DNA of 64,000 nt from Albula goreensis. Its lineage: Eukaryota > Chordata > Actinopteri > Albuliformes > Albulidae. The notes beneath the pieces are model-generated. The model saw nothing but the letters and a program-made list of their open reading frames with translations, did no database searches and had not been told where the DNA came from. Where the stretch lies: contig CM040746.1 in assembly GCA_022829145.1 (NCBI GenBank), positions 310,001-374,000 of the forward strand, in the 5' to 3' direction. Shown one piece after another: positions 56,671 through 64,000 of this stretch; the stretch's first letter is position 1; every line of letters begins with the position of its first letter. Position numbers and translations under genes: made by a program.

Positions 56671-57023
56671 ATTTATTAAGCAATTTAATCAGACATATTA
56701 ATGGTAATTTAATCAGTTACTGTTGACTGTTAAACCTAGCCCAATCAGGCAACCACAGCTACAGGATGATCTTTACAGGTGCATTGGGCACATCCCTAGA
56801 GTGCTGCCCCATTGTTACATTTTTCACAACACCTCCTCATTGTGAGTAACTGCTCACTGACCCAGTGGCATGTAAATCAGTCATTAGTCAGACTTCAGAA
56901 AGTACCAGTATTGTAAGACTGATACACACACACACACACATATATATACAGTATGTATATATGTGTGTATATATATAAAACCATTATGTTTTATTGATTG
57001 TGTTTATGTTTATCAGTAGGTAT
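56671..57023. other. Intronic sequence with microsatellite
   Basis: Contains (AC)n and (TA)n runs at 56925-56978. Nothing else was recognised. Confidence 0.5.
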
Positions 57024-57671
57024 TAGGGGTGCAGGATATTGTAAAAAAACTGACATTGCAATTTTTTTTCTCCGAAATATTTTGAGATATGAAAAAAATA
57101 CAGGAATTTTCACCAGATGACTTGAATCTATTTGGAAAGAATTAATCATTCTAGACCGATTGGTGTGATTTTGTAGGGGAGTGCATAGAAGATAAAAATA
57201 ATAATTAAAAAAAGCTGAAAAATGACTTTTCACTCAACTGGCGTTGCTTTCATTTTTGCAACCAAGTCTTCATTTCCAGTGTTTTTGTCCTGTTACTCGC
57301 TCATTTTCAGGTTGTGGTCAGTGACTAGCGGGGGCAGGGCCTGCTTTGGATGTTTGATAAACTGATCAAGAATGATTGTGATTACTGGTTCGCTGTGCAT
57401 GCAGAGCTTGCATGTCACTCACTTGCAACAAACTGTATATCCAAGAAACCGAAAATTGGAGTAAATTATGTTATATCAGACTGACTTCTCTTATAGATTA
57501 GTCATGGAAAATGAGAACCGTGAGTTTTCCTTTTGTATCAAGCAGCAAAAAAGTTGTAGCATGACGTGTTTGAGTTCTATGACTTACTTGACATCACACG
57601 TCCTGCGATGTGACTATTGCACATGCGCACATTGTGATGACGATGCTGAAACAATATTTTGTGCAGCCCTA
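57024..57671. mobile_element. hAT-type non-autonomous element, 648 bp
   Basis: Termini TAGGGGTGCAGGATATTG and the complement of TAGGGCTGCACAAAATATTG, flanked by 8-bp near-identical target copies GTAGGTAT (57016-57023) and GTGGGTAT (57672-57679). An 8-bp duplication is the hAT hallmark. No transposase. Confidence 0.8.
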
Positions 57672-57927
57672 GTGGGTATGAGTGTACCTTAATAGTCAGT
57701 CCTTCACTGTTCGTAGTGATCTCTTTTGAGATGTTGTTCATGGTTGATTAAATGTTACACATTACTGCCCAGATGTCTACAGCTATGTTTGAACTGCCCA
57801 GATTTGCCTAACAAACAAACAAACAAACGAGTAAACTGAAAGAAGGAGCTGTTTAACATTTCTCTGTATGGAGCCATGATCACTAATTCTATTTACTAAA
57901 GGTCACATGGTCCACAGCACTACTCAC

Positions 57928-58101
57928 CCCAGTGTCTGTTGTTCACAGTTTGGACTCTTCAGTCCAGCACAGAGCAGCTTCACTCCTGAATCTGCCCGGT
58001 TATTGTAGCTGAGTTCCAGCTCTCTCAGGGGTGAGTTTGATGACTGGAGAGCTCAGGCCACAATTTCACAGGACTCCTCTGTAAGATCACAGCTGTCCAG
58101 T
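57928..58101 (-). pseudogene. NLR-2 LRR exon with nonsense codon
   Basis: A 174-bp exon with intact acceptor (TTTTTTCAG) and donor (GTGAGT) reading LDSCDLTEESCEIVA, stop, [20 protein letters not shown] and [19 protein letters not shown] has become TGA at 58055-58053. Orthologous to NLR-1 LRR exon 1. Confidence 0.88.
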
Positions 58102-60499
58102 CTGAAAAAAGTTAAGATTGTATTGTTAACAGGAGTTCCATTAACCGATAATTGCCCATCATTTACAAATATTTAGACACTCTGATCTCACATTACATCC
58201 ATCATTTTGAAAGATAAAAAGCATTTCTGCAAATGGGTTAGACGCCCACAGCAAAAAATTAAACAAAGACAAAACCAAAGAACTCAAAAGGCACAAATAT
58301 TCTAGGCTACAGTCTGCTTTCCCTGTTTTCAGACATCAGTCAGTCTCAGTGCTTGTTTACAAACAGATCTGCATTTCAGAACATTCACAGGTGCTTCTGT
58401 TAAAGTTACTTCGCTGAACTTACTGAATATTAGGGCTGAATGATTATTGATAAAATAACAATAATAATAATTATTTAGCTAAATATTTTGATTACAATTA
58501 TTAATCACAAATCAGCCTGATTCAGGAAACAAATTTCATTTTATTGCACTTTATGCATCTTAGAACATGTTCATTTAGTTCTTGTAAATCAGTGCATTAT
58601 TCATTTCTCAGAGTTGCAACAGCTAGAAAAGATATTTTTCCATTTTACCGTGGTCTTTATTTTTTTTTGTATTTAGTTGTATTACTCGAATAAATAATAA
58701 CAATATACTGGTGTGAAACCAAATTATTTCCAAATTCTATGTTCATGTTGCTGCCTTCAACTGGCCCTGGCATCTCCTGCTCCTGTACTGGCATGTACCA
58801 GGTTCTGGGTCAATGTGCTCAGAATCCAAAGGTATCACAGTCTCCTTATCCTCAAACTCTCATAATATGCTGGATTGAAAGTCCTCATGAATTCTTTGAA
58901 ATTGAGTGCTTTTTCCCAGTACCTGGAAAGCTTTTGATTCCTCAGTTTAGTCTGTTTGAATACCCACATTTTGGAGAATGGTTGATCTCTGACTGTCAAT
59001 GTTATATATCTAGCACAAATCAATTTGTGTCACTGCGCCACTAAATTACCAGTTCACAAACATAAAACCCCATGTTGTGTGCCAGAAATTTCTGTGTAAC
59101 CCTACATCAATTGAAATATAATTTTACACAAGGTTTGCAAGTAAATACAAGTAAATATTTTGTCTGTGCACCATTTTCATTCCATCTTTTGCTGTGTTAA
59201 GTCATGTTTGGTGCAATCAAAATAAAGAACCTCTAGAACAATAATACTCAAGAATTCTACAAAAAAAACCAACACAGCTGCAGCATGAACCAGAAATAAA
59301 ATAAAACACAAAGCTGGATCCTTTGGTGCCCGTATTCAGAACACGTTTGCTGTATCTAACTCCTTTGACTCCTCTCTCAATTCTGCTGCAGTCACTAAAT
59401 TAGACCACTAGAGTGTGCTGCCATCCCTCCACAGGGAACAGGCTGCGACACATTTATGCCAAATCTATTGTGAGGATATAATTATGAAGCGCTGCGTTGC
59501 AGAGGTACCACTAGCTAATGGCTGTGCATGGTTTGTGTTATTAAAATTCACAAGCCAGTATTGGCACCAAATTAAAGTTCCATCTGTTAAAGGCACCAAT
59601 TTAGTGTAAAATATATGCAAATATATATGCAAAACAGAATATTCAACATATACCTTGTGGGCAGCCGAGGTAGTACCTCGCCAAAAGAATAAATTTGCTT
59701 GGTAACTGGTACACAGCCTCGTTCATAATCTCTGGACGTCAGAAAAGCTTCTCTGCTGAGTCTCTTATTGAAGCAGAAGAAGCAAGCTCCACCGCTTGTT
59801 TGAATAATTAATTCAAACAATCAATTAATTGCCAATCAACTTGTTCATATAGTTTTTGTACCTTGCTTTATAATCTTGTAGTCATCATAATTTAGCCTAC
59901 TGACACATAGCCTACTTAGATTTCAATTGTGACTTGAATTTCTCTTCCCTAGTTGTGTCCCATTTTTCCTTCCCATTTTTAATTGCAAGCTATGCAAGCT
60001 ATGAACTCTACTGAAAACGTCAAACACATATAAAGGTTAGTGTATTAACATTGACTTTGCTAGCCACTTTCATTCAATAAGTTAGCCACATTGTAATGTT
60101 CCATACAGACAAATGATTTAATTCAGTGAACGTTAACATTACTCTAATTAAATAAAGTCTGTAGCATTAAGTATTGACTATTTCTATGTATAAATGAATG
60201 TTCAAAGGAGTTGTTACATGCTATTTTAGAAGCTACCTGGCTAACTGAGTAATCCTGCTTAGTGCAAGACCCCCACCTGGACCCTAGCTTCTGGAAGGCA
60301 GGTGTCTGACTGATAGACTTACATACAAAACCAAAGCTGACATTCTTTTCACTTTCCCATGAATAGTGGGGTGGCATTTTTGGATGGAATGTGACTTTTT
60401 TATTATTATATTTTGTTATAATTTCGTATCACCTGTACGTTGTCAATTTATTCAAAGTTTGAACTACTTTTTCTAAGTACCTTCATTTTTACCAAACTA
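58102..60499. other. NLR-2 intron, largely unassigned
   Basis: TTAGGGCTGAATGATTATTG near 58430 looks like one end of a hAT-type MITE whose other end was not found. Other ORFs (58739-59044 plus, 59820-59587 minus) have no recognised domain. Confidence 0.4.
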
Positions 60500-60504
60500 G
60501 AATT

Positions 60505-60598
60505 CTCCATAGGGTAGCTTTGTTGCAGTTTAACTTCTTCCAGTGTGAAGAAATTTTAGCTTGCAAAGCTATACTATCAAAGTAGCTTCCCCAACACT
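60505..60598. mobile_element. hAT-type terminus fragment
   Basis: Ends CAAAGTAGCTTCCCCAACACTG, whose complement CAGTGTTGGGGAAGCTACTT is a common fish hAT terminal repeat. The opposite terminus was not found. Confidence 0.5.
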
Positions 60599-61079
60599 GT
60601 TTATAACTGTTTGCCTTTTTTTAACTTACTTTATTTCCTCCACATTCGTACTTCCATTTTGTAAGCTTTTATGTGTCTTGTCTCCTTTCCTCTCTCTTTA
60701 ATGTAAACCCACATTTACTGTGTCCTTTTCCCTTCTTTCATTATCTTTCTCTTCTCCTCCTTGAAACTGATCATTTTGTGTAACTAGCAACACCAGCATT
60801 TCTGCTCCATCCATTATCACCCTTAATGCAGGAGCTTAGAAATGCAGTAAAATGTGAGGGTGGTTTTATCCATGCAAAAATGTTAATTCAGCCTTCTGTT
60901 TTGTCCAAGGATCCCAGTCAAAATCAGATGACACTACATTAGGGAAATCAACTTGGGGGCATGAAATTTGGTCAGCACATGGGTCAAGTCACTCAACTGG
61001 GGTTCTGATTTTACAAAAAAAATTTTAATAGTCGTTATTTTATCACACCTAGATCCTGCATGTCATTATGCCTTAGTTG

Positions 61080-62650
61080 TTAGTAGTCGCTACATATGGG
61101 CAGTTTTATCTGCTTGGGAATATTTATGGTTCCAGCCAAAATAAGAGAAATAATTACGTCCTAGATGCTATTCATAATGAGTTTAGTAACTATGTTGAGA
61201 AATCAATCCTAACCTGAACATTTTATTAGGTGGGGATTTTAAACCAGCCCTCAATTAACATGGATTTATGACATCACAGGCCACAACAAAACTGTAATCA
61301 CACCTCCTTAACCAATGATGTCTACGTTTGACCCAACTGGCATTATAAGAGCCAGGAACCCAGACACAATGTTTACTTGGGGTAATAAAACTGTAAAAGT
61401 AGAGATTGTTCCAACACCACAGCTGGACCACAACACAACTGTGCTTTTAGTACTTACGATGTTCATCCAAAAAGAAGAAGGTCATACAGGAAATATAATT
61501 CTTCTTTGTTTGAAGTTCAGCCCACTAGATATCAAATTATAGCATGTATTAATTCTGTCTGGATAAAAGCAAAGCAAGAAACATTACATGATCTTAACTG
61601 GGATCTTCTAAAATTTGAGATACAAAACCCTAGCAAACAAATTACAAAAAGGAGGAAAATAAATATAACAGCTATTATTGTGTTTTCAAGTACATACAAT
61701 GAATACAAACCAGAAGAAAATGGAACTAAATTAGCTCATTTGAAAAGCAAGGTAGACTGACAATATATCTATACAGCCAAAGGAGTTTCATAAGGTCAAG
61801 CTATAAGTGGCTGGATTGAGGTGAACATATTGTAATTGCTTCTTAAAATTGGAACAGATATAGAAAAGTACAAAACTGTAAATTTGATTGTAAAATGACA
61901 TGAAGCAAAATGTTGGTGCCCGGCATCATCTTGGCTGCCTACAGTCCAGAAGACAGTGCCATATAACTGCTTATAATGCAGGGATGGCAAATCAGGTTTA
62001 AATTATACTGATATGTGGCAGTTATGTGGCCAAGTGCAAATGGAATGTGTTTACACAGCCAGATATACTCAATCAGTACAACACACTTGGTGACCAAGTA
62101 TAAAATTACTCCCTAAGTCTACTGAGTCAAGTTCCCTGAAATGTTAGAGGTAAGTTCAGAAAATGCAAAATTAGGAAAAGCCCTGGGCCAATAGGATTAC
62201 GGGAAAACTGCTTCAAATCTGTACATGACAGCTGTGTGACGTTTTCCACAACCTGTTAAACTTACCCATAGAACAACAAGAGAAAGGTCCCAAATTCTGG
62301 AAGGAGTCAATCATTGTAACCTATAGTACAGAATAAAATCCCAAAAGAACTCAATGCCCCTAGGCTAGTAGTACTCATTGGTTATGAAATCATTTGAGAG
62401 ACTGGTCAAGCAAAAGACAGTTATGCAAATTACCTCTAGAGCTAACAGAAGTGTTGAAGGCGTATCTACTTTTTACACAAGTCAACCACACCCACTGTCA
62501 CGTTTTACACAATACATTAACCTGCTGTCACTCTTTAATGTTAATATTGTACAATGGATTGTGGAAAGAAACCATTAATCATTTGACTTTCTTCACCAAG
62601 ATCAATACACTCTGTATTTCAGTGGAATGAACATTTAAAAACTTTTTCAA
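61080..62650 (+). mobile_element. Decayed L1-type LINE fragment
   Basis: Scattered residues of an L1-like ORF2 are readable across frames: GGDFKPALN (endonuclease, about 61230), ARNPDTMFTWGN (about 61353), a linker with WDLLKFEIQNPSKQ, and KSPGPIGL (RT, about 62180). Many stops and indels. It lies in the NLR-2 intron. Confidence 0.55.
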
Positions 62651-63168
62651 ATTTTGTAAAATGTGTAATTCCATAACAGTGGCATTTTCAGTTTCCCAGA
62701 GAGATCATTTTAAAATCTCTAAGAATCTATATGCTTTTGAGAGAGTGAGCAGCACACTGGTGGTGAGTGTCCAAACACAGGTCAAATACATGACTGAAGT
62801 CATGTGCTAACACATTCCTAACTCAATCAAATGACTGGGCATCAAATACCTTCTGTGCGTGGAGGACAGCTTCACACAATGGCAGGTCACACCCCACCCC
62901 TCTGCAGTAGGCAGAGTGAGCCACATTGGGGATGTGCACCATCACACTGGGGAACAGCAGGGAAGGGGTGTGCTATCACAGCATGCCCAAGCTGTGCACC
63001 CCCCCAACTCCCCTCAAAAGCAAAGAAAGAGGCTTATGTTCAAAATAGAGTTATATACATAATACATCTGAGTTATGTTTATGGCACATTATTCTCACAT
63101 AATGATAAACTGTTTATGAAAACATCCGTATCTATCATCTACATTATTAATGACATAACAGTACTCAC
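62651..63168 (-). other. NLR-2 intron next to the NACHT exon
   Basis: The last 90 bases (63080-63168) match the start of the NLR-1 NACHT-LRR intron. The remainder is unassigned. Confidence 0.5.
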
Positions 63169-63739
63169 TTGGCCTTCCTGCAGTATCTCACTACTGGTAC
63201 CAGTCTCTGCTGACCTGCTGCTGATGTGTTGTACTTCTTCAAGTCAAAGTCATCCAGGACCTCCTCTGACATCAGTAACACAAAGGCCAGAGCTGAGCAT
63301 TGGTGTGGTTCCAGCTCTTTATCAGAAAGTCTTCCTGATCTCAGGGAAGTCTGAATTTGGGTTTGGGATCTTCTTTGGGTTTGTCTCATTGGTGCCATGA
63401 TACTTCTGATTCTTCACATCGGTCTGAATGAGCAGGAAGTGTGTGTACTTTTCAGTCAGAGTTCTGGGCAGTTATCCACTGTCTGCTTTACTCATGATTT
63501 TCTCCAGAACTGTAGCAGAAATCCAGCAGAAGACTGGAATGTGACACATGATGTAGAGACTCCTGGATGACTTTATGTGTGAGATAATTCTGCTGGCCAG
63601 GTTCTGATCTCTGATTCTCTTCCTGAAGTACTCCTCCTTCTGTGGGTCATTGAACCCTAGTATCTCTGTCACCTGGTGGACACACTTAGGAGGGATCTGA
63701 TTGGCTGCTGCTGGTCTGTTTGGCTCTTGTGAGTTTTTT
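63169..63739 (-). pseudogene. NLR-2 FISNA-NACHT exon (two large deletions and a stop)
   Basis: Minus strand, from acceptor TTCTCAG (63742-63740 region) to donor GTGAGT, only 571 bp. It starts like the NLR-1 exon for about 24 bp (AAAACTCACAAGAGCCAAAC). It then jumps to [20 protein letters not shown], so FISNA and both Walker motifs are gone. It continues [40 protein letters not shown] and [16 protein letters not shown] replaces a Glu codon at 63474-63472 (ADSG then stop). After GTNETNPK a second deletion of roughly 190 codons joins to [20 protein letters not shown] with frame change. The end is [10 protein letters not shown] clear pseudogene and sister of NLR-1. Confidence 0.92.
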
Positions 63740-64000
63740 CTGAGAAGAGGAAATATGAGAAATAATTTTTTTAAAATAATCGGTTGGAAACATTATTATA
63801 AACTTTTCCCCTTGAGAAAAGTTAAGGCAAGCCTGTCGCACAGTGTGTTACACAACACTCCAATAATATGCACAAATGGTAAACAGAAATTAATAATGTA
63901 AAAATCAAAAATATGACTTTAAGTGAACATGTACAGACAGCACAGGCAGCTTTACAGCCTAGTGTAGAACACCATTTGTTTTGATGAAATTTTGAAACCT
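63740..64000 (-). other. NLR-2 intron upstream of NACHT
   Basis: Resembles NLR-1 12220-12500 in minus orientation (CACAGTGTGTTACACAACAC against GTGTTGTGTGAGACACTGTG). NLR-2 therefore continues past the right edge of the window, where a pyrin exon would be expected. Confidence 0.6.

Overview
The window is vertebrate genomic DNA from a ray-finned fish. The evidence is a fish-type NLR gene (repeated N-terminal exons, pyrin domain, FISNA-NACHT, LRR exons of 174 and 162 bp, B30.2/SPRY), a kappa-like immunoglobulin light-chain V segment, and a dense fish repeat load (hAT, Tc1/mariner, piggyBac, Ty3/Gypsy, non-LTR elements, CA/GT microsatellites). An otophysan such as a characin or electric fish is plausible, but the sequence does not settle it. 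No prokaryotic, CRISPR or operon structure is present.

Layout. 1-1.1 kb: end of a minus-strand Ty3/Gypsy element (gag remnant plus LTR). 1.1-24.2 kb: NLR-1 on the plus strand. It has six copies of a small phase-1 N-terminal exon in a 58-bp minisatellite array, a 52-bp VNTR (8.1-9.8 kb), a pyrin exon, a FISNA-NACHT exon with a nonsense codon and a frame-shifting deletion, three LRR exons, a 47-bp linker exon and a B30.2 exon. Its introns hold MITEs, a minus-strand LINE, a hAT fragment and a solo LTR. 24.7-26.3 kb: LINE and hAT fragments and a minisatellite. 27.5-28.1 kb: a minus-strand Ig light-chain V pseudogene with promoter octamer, leader exon and a 12-RSS.

29-51 kb is a mosaic of transposon-like sequence in three overlapping, differently deleted copies (A about 31-41 kb, B 41.2-44.2 kb, C 45.2-51.0 kb). 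Each copy has an exon resembling an uncharacterised SAMD3-like fish protein joined directly to a piggyBac transposase fragment, followed by a tandem repeat of about 290 bp whose minus strand encodes an acidic peptide (3, 1 and 5 units). Copy A also holds a 600-bp near-perfect palindrome, a 774-bp TTAA-flanked element, a Tc1/mariner-type MITE and a GC-rich ORF behind a TATA box. 51-55 kb is mostly unassigned, with one possible first exon.

55.4-64 kb: NLR-2 on the minus strand, convergent with NLR-1 and of the same subfamily. It is a pseudogene with two large deletions and a nonsense codon in the NACHT exon, a nonsense codon in one LRR exon, a truncated LRR exon and no B30.2 exon. Its upstream part runs off the right edge.

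Intact copies of these NLRs would be cytosolic innate sensors. The two here look like relics in a rapidly turning-over NLR cluster. Introns upstream of four NLR-1 exon sets carry minisatellites at their 3' ends, in three cases built from the intron's own 3' end.
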